Source: an uncultured Clostridia bacterium (lineage in GTDB: Bacteria; Bacillota; Clostridia; Monoglobales; Monoglobaceae). From it: 53,071 nucleotides of DNA. The notes beneath the pieces were generated by a model, which saw only the letters and a program-made list of their open reading frames with translations, did no database searches and had not been told where the DNA came from. The stretch covers positions 1-53,071 of the forward strand of contig CANQQJ010000025.1 in assembly GCA_947625905.1 (NCBI GenBank), in the 5' to 3' direction. Below, piece after piece: positions 17,522-26,544 of this stretch; within the stretch, counting starts at the first letter, position 1; every line of letters starts with the position of its first letter. A program made the position numbers and the translations under genes.

Positions 17522-18394
17522 GTGAGCAAGCCGAAAATAGTCGGGGTCGTGGGCCCCACAGCCTCGGGAAAAACCGATTTTGCCGTGAGCCTCGCCCTTG
17601 AAAGAAACGGCGAGGTGGTCTCGTGCGACTCGATGCAGATATACCGCGGCATGGATATAGGCACCGCCAAGCCGACAAAAGACGAAATGCGCGGCGTGCC
17701 GCACCACATGATCGACATTTGCGATGTGAACGAGGATTTCAGCGCGGCAAAATTCGTGAAAATGGCGCGCGGGTGCATAGACGATATTTTAAGCCGCGGC
17801 AGACTGCCGATACTCTGCGGAGGAACGGGGCTTTATTTCGACAGCGTCGTCAACAATATCAGCTTTACCGAGACAAAAAGCGACCCGGAGTACAGGGACA
17901 GCCTGAAAAGATTAGCCGATGAAAAGGGCGCGGAATATATGCACGAGATGCTGCGCGGGGTCGACCCGGAGTCGGCCGAAAAGATCCATCCCAACAATGT
18001 GCGCCGCGTCATACGGGCGCTTGAGATAAGGCATTTGAGCGGAAGACCCAAGTCGGAGCTTGATATCGAGCAAAGGGGCGAGCCGCTTTATGACGCTGAG
18101 ATATATGAAATAAGCCGCCCCCGCGAGGAACTGTATGAGCGAATAAACCGAAGGGTAGACATAATGGTGAAGGCAGGGCTCGAGGACGAAGTGCGCGGTC
18201 TCTTGGAAAGCGGCGCGGATGTAAACTCAACTGCCATGCAGGCCATCGGCTATAAGGAGATGGCGGAATATATCCGAGGCGGGCTTTCTTTCGACGAGGC
18301 GGTCGAAAAAATAAAGCGTGAGACCCGAAGATACGCCAAGCGTCAGATAACATGGTTCAAACGGAACAAAAACATAATTCGGATCAATATTTAA
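17522..18394 (+). CDS. miaA: tRNA dimethylallyltransferase MiaA
   Basis: 290 residues, normal length. It transfers dimethylallyl to N6 of A37 in tRNAs reading UNN codons, making the substrate of MiaB. Visible motifs: P-loop GPTASGKT (residues 9-16), SCDSMQIYRGMDIGTAK, HHMIDICD, GGTGLYF and the C-terminal QAIGYKEM and RYAKRQITWFK. Starts at GTG 17522 after a purine-rich AAAAGGGGG. Last gene of the operon that began with pncB; a strong terminator follows. Confidence 0.95.
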   Translation: MSKPKIVGVVGPTASGKTDFAVSLALERNGEVVSCDSMQIYRGMDIGTAKPTKDEMRGVPHHMIDICDVNEDFSAAKFVKMARGCIDDILSRGRLPILCGGTGLYFDSVVNNISFTETKSDPEYRDSLKRLADEKGAEYMHEMLRGVDPESAEKIHPNNVRRVIRALEIRHLSGRPKSELDIEQRGEPLYDAEIYEISRPREELYERINRRVDIMVKAGLEDEVRGLLESGADVNSTAMQAIGYKEMAEYIRGGLSFDEAVEKIKRETRRYAKRQITWFKRNKNIIRINI

Positions 18395-18447
18395 AAAGTC
18401 TTTTTTCGGTGTGTGCCGATCGGTATCGGCGAAAAAAGACTTTTTTA
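18393..18447 (+). terminator. Strong bidirectional terminator after miaA
   Basis: A 16-bp perfect stem (18393-18408 with 18430-18445), whose interior folds into a second hairpin GCCGAT-CGGT-ATCGGC. T-tracts occur on both strands. Confidence 0.9.
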
Positions 18448-18491
18448 TTTTACAATTAAGTTACATTTATTCAACAAATCGGCGATGATTA

Positions 18492-18520
18492 TTTACATCA
18501 TTCGGTAGGCGATTTATAAT
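18492..18520 (+). promoter_or_regulatory. Promoter of the HlyD-like/sepF operon
   Basis: -35 TTTACA (18492-18497), 17-bp spacer, -10 TATAAT (18515-18520). The dyad ATGAT-TATTTAC-ATCAT overlaps the -35. The leader to the start codon is about 90 nt with no clear riboswitch fold. Confidence 0.75.
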
Positions 18521-18617
18521 ATATGAGTGATACTGGACATTTATGCACCGTATTGCGCAGAGGCGTAGCGGAATTGATCAGCGAATGCCGAAGTGTTAGT
18601 TGATTGGAGGCAGTCTT

Positions 18618-19910
18618 GTGGCTAATACTACCGACAACTCAGATAAAAGATTGCGCAACAGGCGCAAGAGAACGATAAAGAAGAGCATGTTCCTGGTGCC
18701 GAAGCTCCTCTTGGTTTTCGCGATTTTCTTTTTAATAATAACAATGATCATAAGAGCGGGCAGCGCGGTCAGCACATACACCGCTCTTAACGGAAAAATA
18801 GAGGAATATATCGTGTCCGACGGTTTCATTTTCAGGGACCAGACGCTGGTCGAGTCACCCGCGGACGGATATTTTGAATGTGTCGCCAAGGAAGGCGAGA
18901 GGATCGTGGAGGGCGCCACGCTGGCGTCCGTGTATCAAAACGCGGTCGATCCCGCGGTGATCGAGGAAATAGCCGATATTCAGAAAAAAATCAGCGCGAT
19001 AGAAAACGCGCGCGTCTCCGCGGATGTGTTTTCGGGCAGCGCGGTCAGGATCGAGGTCAGCATAGCGGAGCAGGCGCGCGAAATGTCCCGCAAAAGGAGC
19101 GGCGGAAGCTTTTCCGACATAGCGGATGAGAAGAATATTATAGACGAGTATATCGCCGCGAAACAGTCGTCCACAAGCGGCGGAAAAACCGACGAGGAGC
19201 GCCTTGGCGAGCTTCGGGCACGGCTCCGCGCGCTGGAGTCGTCGGGCGAGTACAGTGGACAATACATATATTCGCCGACTCCCGGAGTCTTTTCGTCGCA
19301 CATTGACGGATACGAGGAGGCGCTGAGCACCTCGATGCTCGACAACGCGGCGCCCGGTTACCTGAGCGGCCTCAAATCCGCCGACGTTTCGGTGAACGAA
19401 ACAGTCGCCGCGGGCGAGAATGTGTGCAAGGTCATAAATAACTATGAATGGTATTTTTCGGGAATAATATCCGAAAAAGAAGCCGCCAACTTCGAGGAAG
19501 GGCGGACGATAAAAATGCGGTTTTATGATCTGTCCGACTCGGTGATATACGGCACGGTCGACAGGATATCAAGGCCCGAGGGCGGAAAAGTCGCCGTCAC
19601 GGTCCACTCGACCAGCTACGTCGATTCGATCTACACGACCAGCAAGGTATCGGCCGAGCTGTTTGTGGAGAGCGCCGAGGGATTTAAAGTGCCCTCCGAG
19701 GCTCTGAGAGTGATCGACGGCCAGCAGGGTGTGTACGTGGTCCGTCTGGGCGTAGCCCGATTCGCGCCCGTGAATTTGATTTATAACAACAAGGAATGGG
19801 CGATAATAGAGCCCGTGCTTGATTCGGATTACGAAGTGACGCTTGAGATATACGACGAGGTAATAATAAACACCAAAGGAATAACCGACGGCGAAGTAGT
19901 GCGGCAATAA
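18618..19910 (+). CDS. HlyD-like membrane-anchored adaptor protein
   Basis: 430 residues. A Lys/Arg-rich cytoplasmic N-terminus, one membrane helix (LLLVFAIFFLIITMIIRA, about 35-52), then an extracytoplasmic region with lipoyl-like half (TLVESPADGYFECVAKEGE), a helical hairpin (about 125-205), a second lipoyl half (YSPTPGVFSSHIDG) and beta-barrel (SEKEAANFEEGRTIKMRF). This is the layout of HlyD-type adaptors. The start is GTG 18618, 8 bp after GGAGG. It precedes yggS-sepF as in many Clostridia, which points to a role near the division/envelope machinery; no transporter partner is visible. Confidence 0.75.
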   Translation: MANTTDNSDKRLRNRRKRTIKKSMFLVPKLLLVFAIFFLIITMIIRAGSAVSTYTALNGKIEEYIVSDGFIFRDQTLVESPADGYFECVAKEGERIVEGATLASVYQNAVDPAVIEEIADIQKKISAIENARVSADVFSGSAVRIEVSIAEQAREMSRKRSGGSFSDIADEKNIIDEYIAAKQSSTSGGKTDEERLGELRARLRALESSGEYSGQYIYSPTPGVFSSHIDGYEEALSTSMLDNAAPGYLSGLKSADVSVNETVAAGENVCKVINNYEWYFSGIISEKEAANFEEGRTIKMRFYDLSDSVIYGTVDRISRPEGGKVAVTVHSTSYVDSIYTTSKVSAELFVESAEGFKVPSEALRVIDGQQGVYVVRLGVARFAPVNLIYNNKEWAIIEPVLDSDYEVTLEIYDEVIINTKGITDGEVVRQ

Positions 19911-19933
19911 ACCGCGAGAGACGAGGGGTGGAA

Positions 19934-20608
19934 ATGCCGGATATAAAACAAAATTACTTGAAAATGCTTGAGAGCGTGAAAAAAGCCGCAGAGAACTGCG
20001 GCAGGGACCCCGAAAGCGTTAAGCTTATCGCTGTGTCAAAAACCAAGCCGATTGAGTACGCGCGCGATGCCGCGGAGGCCGGAGCTGCGGATTTCGGTGA
20101 AAACAGACCGCAGGAGCTTGTTTTGAAGCAGGCTGAGATGCCCGAGGTGCGCTGGCACCAGATAGGAACGCTCCAGCGCAACAAGGTCCGCCATATCGTG
20201 GGCAAATGCGCCCTTATCCACTCGGTCGACAGTTTGGCCCTGGCGCGCGAGATCGACAAGCGCGCAAAAGCCGCCGGAGTTGTGCAGAATGTGCTTATTC
20301 AGGTCAACGTTACCGGAGAGGAAACCAAGTCGGGCATAGCGCCGAGCGAGCTTGAGGGTCTGCTCGATGAGATAAAGAACATGGAAAACGTCAATCCGAC
20401 AGGCCTTATGACGATCTCGATCGCGGGCAGCTCGCCCGACGAAAACAGAGCGGTGTTCTCGGAGCTTAAAAAGCTGGCGGACAAGTTTGGCCTTAGGGAA
20501 CTGTCTATGGGAATGACCCACGACTATGTCGAGGCCATAGAGTGCGGAGCCACCATGGTCAGAGTGGGGACCGCCATATTCGGAGCCAGAGACTACGGAA
20601 CAAAATAA
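19934..20608 (+). CDS. YggS-family PLP-binding homeostasis protein
   Basis: 224 residues, a single-domain alanine-racemase-like barrel. The PLP lysine is in LIAVSKTKP, followed by the family motif FGENRPQEL and WHQIGTLQRNK; the C-terminal SMGMTHDYVEAIECGATMVR binds the PLP phosphate. These proteins buffer PLP and have no known catalytic reaction. ATG 19934 is chosen over GTG 19928 because GAGGGG at 19923-19928 serves as ribosome binding site. In the same operon position as ylmE of Bacillus, directly before sepF. Confidence 0.92.
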   Translation: MPDIKQNYLKMLESVKKAAENCGRDPESVKLIAVSKTKPIEYARDAAEAGAADFGENRPQELVLKQAEMPEVRWHQIGTLQRNKVRHIVGKCALIHSVDSLALAREIDKRAKAAGVVQNVLIQVNVTGEETKSGIAPSELEGLLDEIKNMENVNPTGLMTISIAGSSPDENRAVFSELKKLADKFGLRELSMGMTHDYVEAIECGATMVRVGTAIFGARDYGTK

Positions 20609-20670
20609 ATCAATTCGTAAATTATTAAATTTTTATATACTAAAATACTGATGTTCAGGAGGATGAAAAA

Positions 20671-21120
20671 ATGGGAAATATTATGGACAAGATATACAGC
20701 ATGATGGGCGTTGACGTCGGCGACACCTACGAGGAGGAAGAGTATTACGACGATTACCGCGCCGACTACGACGAGCCTATCCCGAACGAGAGCTATATGC
20801 CCAGCCGCAGAGCCTCGAGCCGCAGCTCGCGCGCCAGCAAATTTGAGGACGCTCCTCAGATGAAGCTGGTTATCATGCAGCCCGGGAATTTTGAGGAATC
20901 CCGCGATATAGCCAACCACCTCAAGGAGAGAAAGCCCATCGTGGTCAATCTCGAGTACGTGGACAAGAACGTGTCCCGCAGAGTCGTTGACTTTTTGAGC
21001 GGAGCGGTTTACGCTCTGGACGGCGACATCAGAAAGGTCGCGAACCATATATTCCTTATCACTCCCTGCAATGTGGGAGTCGAGGAGGACGCAGCCGACG
21101 AATACGGCTACGGCCGTTAA
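20671..21120 (+). CDS. sepF: Cell division protein SepF
   Basis: 149 residues. An N-terminal amphipathic helix (MGNIMDKIYSMMGV) likely binds membrane; an acidic/Arg-Ser linker follows, then the SepF core (MKLVIMQPGNFEESRDIANH ... IVVNLEYVDK ... RRVVDFLSGAVYALDG). It links FtsZ polymers to the membrane at the division site. AGGAGG at 20655-20660 precedes the ATG. In the conserved division cluster with ylmH and divIVA. Confidence 0.93.
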   Translation: MGNIMDKIYSMMGVDVGDTYEEEEYYDDYRADYDEPIPNESYMPSRRASSRSSRASKFEDAPQMKLVIMQPGNFEESRDIANHLKERKPIVVNLEYVDKNVSRRVVDFLSGAVYALDGDIRKVANHIFLITPCNVGVEEDAADEYGYGR

Positions 21121-21130
21121 TTGATCTGAC

Positions 21131-21883
21131 TTGCAGGACGACAGGCTTATAATAAAAAAGGCTCTTGACGCGATAAATCTCTGCGAGAGGCAGTATTCGG
21201 TCAAGTCTCTCGGGTTCCTCGACCCGAGAGAGCAGCGTCTGATCGAAAGAGAGATCAAGTTCGCGGTTCCTTCGGATATCAAGCGGGAGTTTTTCGGCGG
21301 CTACGACGAGGCGGAGCGGCGGATGCTGATTTTAAGGCCCGAGTATATCGAGGCGGACTATGACGAGATAATAACCGTTCTCGAGATAACGGGCAGGGAT
21401 ATATCCGAGCTCTCGCACCGCGACTTTCTGGGCAGCCTCATGGGACTTGGGATAAAGCGCGAGAATATCGGCGATATAGCCCCGATGACCGACAAATGCT
21501 ATGTTTTTATAAAACCCGCGATGCTGAGTTATGTCGGAGAGAATCTGACAAAGATCGGCCGTCACGGTGTGCGCCTATCGCGGCGAAATTTGTCGGAAAT
21601 CGTCGTTCCCAAAAAGCCGGTCAAGCCGATCGCGGCGACCGTTTCAAGCCTCAGGCTGGACTGCGCGGTGTCGGCCGCGGCGGGGATCGCCCGCGGCAAG
21701 GCGGCGGACATGATAAAGAGCGAAAACGTGAAGCTGAATTTCGAGACGGCAAAAAACCTGTCCGCGGCCGTGAAGGAGGGCGACATCCTCTCGATAAGAG
21801 GCTTCGGCAGATTCAGGCTTTCCGAGGTCCGCGGCACCACCAGAAAGGGCCGCGTGAGCGTTATAATCGACAAGTATATTTAG
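21131..21883 (+). CDS. ylmH: YlmH-like S4-domain RNA-binding protein
   Basis: 250 residues. N-terminal YlmH domain (ALDAINLCERQYSVKSLGFLDP) and a C-terminal S4 RNA-binding domain (LRLDCAVSAAAGIARGKAAD ... VKLNFE ... EGDILSIRGFGRFRL). In Bacillus YlmH acts in ribosome-associated quality control, holding peptidyl-tRNA on stalled 60S-like subunits for poly-Ala tailing. The start is TTG 21131, 10 bp after the sepF stop, with a weak ribosome binding site, suggesting translational coupling to sepF. Confidence 0.88.
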   Translation: MQDDRLIIKKALDAINLCERQYSVKSLGFLDPREQRLIEREIKFAVPSDIKREFFGGYDEAERRMLILRPEYIEADYDEIITVLEITGRDISELSHRDFLGSLMGLGIKRENIGDIAPMTDKCYVFIKPAMLSYVGENLTKIGRHGVRLSRRNLSEIVVPKKPVKPIAATVSSLRLDCAVSAAAGIARGKAADMIKSENVKLNFETAKNLSAAVKEGDILSIRGFGRFRLSEVRGTTRKGRVSVIIDKYI

Positions 21884-21917
21884 TATATCGGCAAAGAAAA
21901 TACAGATGGAGGATAAT

Positions 21918-22562
21918 ATGATAACACCCACAGACATAGAAAACAAAGAATTTAAAAAGGAGATGCGCGGCTACAGCATATCCGAGGTCAACAACTTTAT
22001 GAGAGAAGTCGCCCTCGACTATGACAAGATATACCGCGAGAACCTTTCGGCGATGGACAGGATAGGCATGCTCAGCGACGCCGTGAAGCAGTACAAGGCG
22101 ATGGAGGACACGCTCAAAAACGCTTTGACTGTCGCGAAGGGCGCGGGCGACGATATAAAGACAAACGCCCAGGGCCAGGCGCAGGTCATCATCCGCGACG
22201 CCGAGACCAAGGCCGCCGAGATAATCAACCGCGCCGCCAAAGAGGTAGCGGACATAAATTACAGATACGAGGAAATGAAGCGCAGCGTCGAGGTGTTCCG
22301 CGCCAAGATGGTCTCGCTGCTCAATTCTCAGCTTGAGATAATAAAGGACTACACAAAGCTCAACACGGCTGCCGATTCGGAGATACGCTCAAGCGCCGAG
22401 GCGGTCGAGATAATTAAAAACGAGATAAACGATATACCCGATATGCCCGAGGACGCGCAGCCCACGGCCAATCAGAGAGTGGTGGCCGCCCTTGAAAAGG
22501 CGACGCAGGAGCTCCCCAAGATCGAGCTTAATGACAAGGGCGAGTATGTCGCCGCTGAGTAA
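21918..22562 (+). CDS. divIVA: DivIVA-family protein
   Basis: 214 residues. N-terminal DivIVA lipid-binding motif (ITPTDIENKEFKKEMRGYS, followed by EVNNFM), then long coiled coil (about 30-165). It marks curved membrane and recruits division or growth proteins. ATG 21918 is preferred to ATG 21906 because GGAGG lies between them at 21908-21912. Fourth gene of the division cluster. Confidence 0.92.
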   Translation: MITPTDIENKEFKKEMRGYSISEVNNFMREVALDYDKIYRENLSAMDRIGMLSDAVKQYKAMEDTLKNALTVAKGAGDDIKTNAQGQAQVIIRDAETKAAEIINRAAKEVADINYRYEEMKRSVEVFRAKMVSLLNSQLEIIKDYTKLNTAADSEIRSSAEAVEIIKNEINDIPDMPEDAQPTANQRVVAALEKATQELPKIELNDKGEYVAAE

Positions 22563-22574
22563 AAGGAGCGGTCT

Positions 22575-23066
22575 ATGCTTTATATAATAATCGGGATCCT
22601 GGTTCTGATTCTTGACATAATAACAAAACATTGGGCGCTCGCGGCTCTGGCGGCGGGCGAGGGAATACCTCTGCTGCCGGGAGTGTTTCACCTGACCTAT
22701 GTCGAAAACACCGGTATCGCCTTCGGCATGATGGAGAATAAACGGATAGTGTTTATAACATTATCCGTTATTATTCTTGCGGCGCTTTTTATATATTTGC
22801 TAAAGGCGCCTCGCCGCGACGCGTGGCTCAAACTGGGCGCCGCGCTGGTGGTCTCGGGCTCGGTCGGCAATCTGATAGAGAGAGTGTCTAAGGGATATGT
22901 GGTCGATTTTTTGGATTTTCGGCTGATCAATTTCCCCGTGTTCAATGTGGCCGACATCGCGGTGTGCGTCGGAGCGGCGGCTCTGGTCATACATTTCCTG
23001 TTCGGCGGCGGCGCGGAAAAGCCGCAAAAACCCGAGAGCGAGGCGGATGCTTACAATGGAGATTAA
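22575..23066 (+). CDS. lspA: Lipoprotein signal peptidase II
   Basis: 163 residues with four membrane helices. The catalytic Asp residues are in NLIERVSKGYVVDFLDF and FNVADIAVCVG; VENTGIAFG is the conserved NTGAAFG-like motif. It removes signal peptides of prolipoproteins at the membrane, including probably the lipoprotein encoded at 42677-43477. 12 bp after divIVA with its own AAAGGAG. Confidence 0.94.
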   Translation: MLYIIIGILVLILDIITKHWALAALAAGEGIPLLPGVFHLTYVENTGIAFGMMENKRIVFITLSVIILAALFIYLLKAPRRDAWLKLGAALVVSGSVGNLIERVSKGYVVDFLDFRLINFPVFNVADIAVCVGAAALVIHFLFGGGAEKPQKPESEADAYNGD

Positions 23067-23970
23067 AACGATGACCGTGCCCGAGGGAATGAGCGGCAGA
23101 CTGGACAAGCTGGCGGCGGAGGAGCTTCGGGGCGTGACCCGCTCTTATATAAAAAAACTGATCGAAAACGGCGGCGTGACCGTGAACGGAGAACCCTCAA
23201 AGCCCAACCGAAAGCTAAGGGCGGGCGATGAGATAAAGGTCGTTCTGCCCGACCTCGAGGAGCTTGAGATCGCGCCCGAGGACATCCCGCTCGACATTGT
23301 GTACGAGGACGGCTCGATGCTGATAGTCAACAAGCCGCGGGGCATGGTCGTTCATCCCGCGCCGGGGAATTATTCGGGAACGCTGGTTAACGCGCTGATG
23401 TTTCACTGCGGAGACAGTCTGTCGGGCATAAACGGCGAAAAGCGCCCGGGGATCCTGCATCGTATCGACAAGGACACGACCGGCCTTTTGATGGTGGCGA
23501 AAAACGACAACGCGCACCAAAAGCTGTCAGAGCAGATCAAGGAGCACAGCCTTACGAGGGCTTACAAGGCGCTGGTCCGCGGCAACATAAAACAGGACAC
23601 TGGAACGATAGACGCGCCCATCGGGAGGCACCCGACCGACAGAAAGAAAATGACGATAACCGACAAAAATTCAAGAGAGGCGGTCACCCACTACAGGGTG
23701 CTTGAAAGATTTTCAAAATACACTCTCGTCGAGTGCGTTTTGGAGACGGGCAGGACGCATCAGATACGCGTGCACATGTCCAAAAACGGCCATCCAATAG
23801 TCGGCGACAAGACCTACGGAGTAAAAAAAGAGGAGTTTAACCTGAGCGGCCAGCTGCTCTGCGCCTATAAGCTGGGCTTTATTCACCCGGGCAGCGGCGA
23901 GTATATGGAATTTACCTGCGACCTGCCCGATGATTTTCAAAAAGTTATTGATATATTGAGAAAAAAGTAA
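23056..23970 (+). CDS. RluD-family 23S rRNA pseudouridine synthase
   Basis: About 304 residues. N-terminal S4 domain (GRLDKLAAEELRGVTRSYIK) and RluA-type catalytic domain with the Asp in GILHRIDKDTTGLLMVAKN, plus GRTHQIRVHM. It isomerises uridines of 23S rRNA. The start is uncertain: ATG 23056 overlaps lspA by 11 bp; ATG 23071, 9 bp after GGAG, is also good. It follows lspA as does ylyB in Bacillus. The exact target uridines cannot be told from sequence. Confidence 0.9.
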   Translation: MEIKTMTVPEGMSGRLDKLAAEELRGVTRSYIKKLIENGGVTVNGEPSKPNRKLRAGDEIKVVLPDLEELEIAPEDIPLDIVYEDGSMLIVNKPRGMVVHPAPGNYSGTLVNALMFHCGDSLSGINGEKRPGILHRIDKDTTGLLMVAKNDNAHQKLSEQIKEHSLTRAYKALVRGNIKQDTGTIDAPIGRHPTDRKKMTITDKNSREAVTHYRVLERFSKYTLVECVLETGRTHQIRVHMSKNGHPIVGDKTYGVKKEEFNLSGQLLCAYKLGFIHPGSGEYMEFTCDLPDDFQKVIDILRKK

Positions 23971-23994
23971 GACCCCGACGCGCGTCGGAGTCTT
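23969..23994. terminator. Bidirectional terminator between convergent genes
   Basis: Inverted repeat AAGACCCCGA/TCGGAGTCTT with one mismatch that becomes a G-U pair on the minus strand. T-rich tracts lie on both sides, serving the pseudouridine synthase (plus) and the pectate lyase (minus). Confidence 0.75.
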
Positions 23995-24020
23995 GCTTTT
24001 ATAATTGGGAAGAAATCATA

Positions 24021-26525
24021 TTATTTTTCAAATTTTTTACTGTACGGTTTTATGGCGTTTAGATCGTTCCATATGTAGAGCGCGTATGTTTCGCCTTCGC
24101 TCAGAGTAAAATCGGGTATGGCGTAATCTCCCGCGCCGTTTATCTCTGTGTCTTTAATTTCGCTCAGCGCGCCGTCCTTGTATTTGGCGGCTATCAGCCG
24201 CGCCACGGGAGCATCGCCGCCGATATAATCAACTTTGGCGGTCAGGCCCTCCGCGCCGGTCTCCGCGTTTGTCACCGAGTATCCCTCAGTCTCGGGGGCC
24301 GCGCGAACCGATATTCCGGCAATGTTTATGTCGCCCGTCGGACCCGCGATATAGAGAGCGGAGCCGGGATTCTTAAAGTGATAAGTGAACGAGTAGTCGC
24401 CGCCGCCGTGGTCGGGAGCGCACACCGCGTCGGGCTCTGCCGAAGGGTTCAGGTGCAGACCCAGAGTGTTGGTGCCGCCCGTATAGAAGTAAACGGTGAC
24501 CAGACACTCGCTTTCGGGAATGATGTAGAACGAGCGGCTGTCAACGCTCTTTGCCTGATATCCTCTTGTTATCGAAACGCCGTCCGCGCTGAATTTGTTG
24601 CTCTTGTAGCCGTTGCCGCTGCCCTTAAAGCAGCCCACATATCCGTCGGCGGATATGTCGCCCGCCGACATGCTCTGTCCGCCGTTCCAGTCTTTGGCAA
24701 AGCTGTCAGCGCCGACGGGTATCGGCTTAACGTCTCCTTCGGGAGGCGGCGCGGGCGCGCTTGTGGGTTTGGCTGTCGCCGCCGGATCGGGCGTTGCGGT
24801 CGGCGCGGGCTCGGGCGGGATCAGCGGAAGGCCGCCGCCCACGGAGACAATCTTCGAGGTGTAGTTTGTTATCTTGTCAAGCAGCGCTTGATTTATGCCG
24901 TGATGAGCGTCGTCGACCGCGTTGTCGAACGTCCATTCAAAGTCTCCGCCCTCAACGCGGCCCGCGTATTTCTTAACGGTCTCGACCGCCTGCTCCGCGG
25001 GTTCAGACTCATAGTCATACATAACGCTTGGATTTGTGTCAAAGTTGTTGTAAACGCCTTTGCCTCGGTCGTCGCCGACTTTTGCCTGCACGGTGCCGGG
25101 AACGATATCATCGCGGTTTTCGACTAAATAAACGTCAAACTCGCCCGTGTCTTTTTCGCTTCCGTAGGGCCACCAGTTTTGCTGAGGTGTTATAAACACA
25201 TCGCCCCACGACTTTACCATGCCGCCCAGCTGACCCGAAAGCGTGCCTTTTGCGGGATAGGTGTTTGTCGCGCTGTCATAGACGTCGCTGCCCTGAGATG
25301 CGATGATTATAGGTCTCGGCACGTTGCGGTAATAGTTGCATTCCGAGAACACCGAGGTTTTCATTGCCGCGCCTATGCCGTACATGGCGACGCCGTCGTA
25401 GTAGTTGTTGTAAACGTGGTTGTCGCCGACTACGCAGCGGGGCATGCGCGCGTCTCCGTGATCGAACCAGTTGTGGTGGTATGTGGCGTAATAGTGCGAT
25501 TTTTCGCTGTACATATTGCTGTTTTCATTCGGACCGCCCGATACAAAGTTTTTGCCCAGGTCCCACATATGGTTATATGAGACCGTCACATAGCTCGAGC
25601 CCGACTTGAACGCCACCGCGCCGTCGCCTTTTGCCTGGTCGGCGTCCTTTCCGGGCGCGTTGTATAAAAAGTCGCAATTGTGGACCCAGATGTTAAAGTT
25701 GTCGGTGTCCATTTCTATTGAGGAAGCCTCGGCGCCCTCTCCGGCGTACATAACGGCCAGGTTGCGTATCTCAACGTTGACCATGCGCTTTAAGCACATC
25801 AGCCAGCCGTAAACCGCCGCGTCGTCTCCCACGCCCTCGATCGTCAGGTTTTGGCCGACCATGGGCGTGGTTTTCTGCTCCCAGCCCTGTATCTGGACCG
25901 TGTGGCGCGTAAGTCCCGCGGGGTCCTCGACTCTGCCGATAAGCCGCACGGCCAGAGGTTTGGTGATCTTATTCTGCTGACGGTAGTGCAGTATCTCGGG
26001 CAGGCCAACTCCCTGAGAGGGGTCGCCGCCTATCGTTACAGTGTCCTTGTTGCCGTTTGTGACATAGATAACGTCGGCGTTTTCTTTTAATGTTCCGTCG
26101 TCGTTATAGGCTCCGCTCGCGGTGCCGACGGGCGAATTCTTCGAAAACGCGAATCCGCTTCTGTCATACGCCGAAACCGCGAGCGTTCCGGTCTCCGCCG
26201 CCGCGTCAGCGATCTCCGCGCCGCCCTTTACCGGGACGATCTTAAGCGTATATTCTCCGGCAGTGAGCCCGAGCGCGTCCGCGCGGAAATGATCGGGATA
26301 TTCTCGCACAAGCGGAGCGTCCAGCTTAACGTACTCGCCGCCCGATTTTTTGCTGTAAACGTTGTAGCCGTCGGCTCCGTTAAACGGCGTCCACTCGGCG
26401 TAGGCAGATTCGAGCCAGCCGTTTGAGGCCGTTATCGCGACCGTGTCCGCCGCGCCGACGATCCCGCAGGGGACCGACGCCAAGATCATGAGCATTGACA
26501 AAATCAAGCATATCTTCTTTTTCAT
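24021..26525 (-). CDS. Secreted pectate lyase, PL1 family (copy 1)
   Basis: 834 residues. Signal peptide (about 1-25), FN3-like domain (about 30-120), PL1 parallel beta-helix (about 125-560), Pro/Thr/Ala linker (about 585-610), and two C-terminal beta domains. PL1 features: NIWVHNCDF, KGDGAVAFKSG (Ca-binding Asp), VSYNH, and YHHNWFDHGDARMPR with the catalytic Arg. It cleaves polygalacturonate by beta-elimination outside the cell. The last 90 residues are related to those of the upstream copy. GGAGGT precedes the ATG. Only 19 bp separate it from copy 2, so the two form one transcript from the promoter near 29374. Confidence 0.92.
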   Translation of the reverse strand: MKKKICLILSMLMILASVPCGIVGAADTVAITASNGWLESAYAEWTPFNGADGYNVYSKKSGGEYVKLDAPLVREYPDHFRADALGLTAGEYTLKIVPVKGGAEIADAAAETGTLAVSAYDRSGFAFSKNSPVGTASGAYNDDGTLKENADVIYVTNGNKDTVTIGGDPSQGVGLPEILHYRQQNKITKPLAVRLIGRVEDPAGLTRHTVQIQGWEQKTTPMVGQNLTIEGVGDDAAVYGWLMCLKRMVNVEIRNLAVMYAGEGAEASSIEMDTDNFNIWVHNCDFLYNAPGKDADQAKGDGAVAFKSGSSYVTVSYNHMWDLGKNFVSGGPNENSNMYSEKSHYYATYHHNWFDHGDARMPRCVVGDNHVYNNYYDGVAMYGIGAAMKTSVFSECNYYRNVPRPIIIASQGSDVYDSATNTYPAKGTLSGQLGGMVKSWGDVFITPQQNWWPYGSEKDTGEFDVYLVENRDDIVPGTVQAKVGDDRGKGVYNNFDTNPSVMYDYESEPAEQAVETVKKYAGRVEGGDFEWTFDNAVDDAHHGINQALLDKITNYTSKIVSVGGGLPLIPPEPAPTATPDPAATAKPTSAPAPPPEGDVKPIPVGADSFAKDWNGGQSMSAGDISADGYVGCFKGSGNGYKSNKFSADGVSITRGYQAKSVDSRSFYIIPESECLVTVYFYTGGTNTLGLHLNPSAEPDAVCAPDHGGGDYSFTYHFKNPGSALYIAGPTGDINIAGISVRAAPETEGYSVTNAETGAEGLTAKVDYIGGDAPVARLIAAKYKDGALSEIKDTEINGAGDYAIPDFTLSEGETYALYIWNDLNAIKPYSKKFEK

Positions 26526-26544
26526 TTCAATACCTCCGTTTATA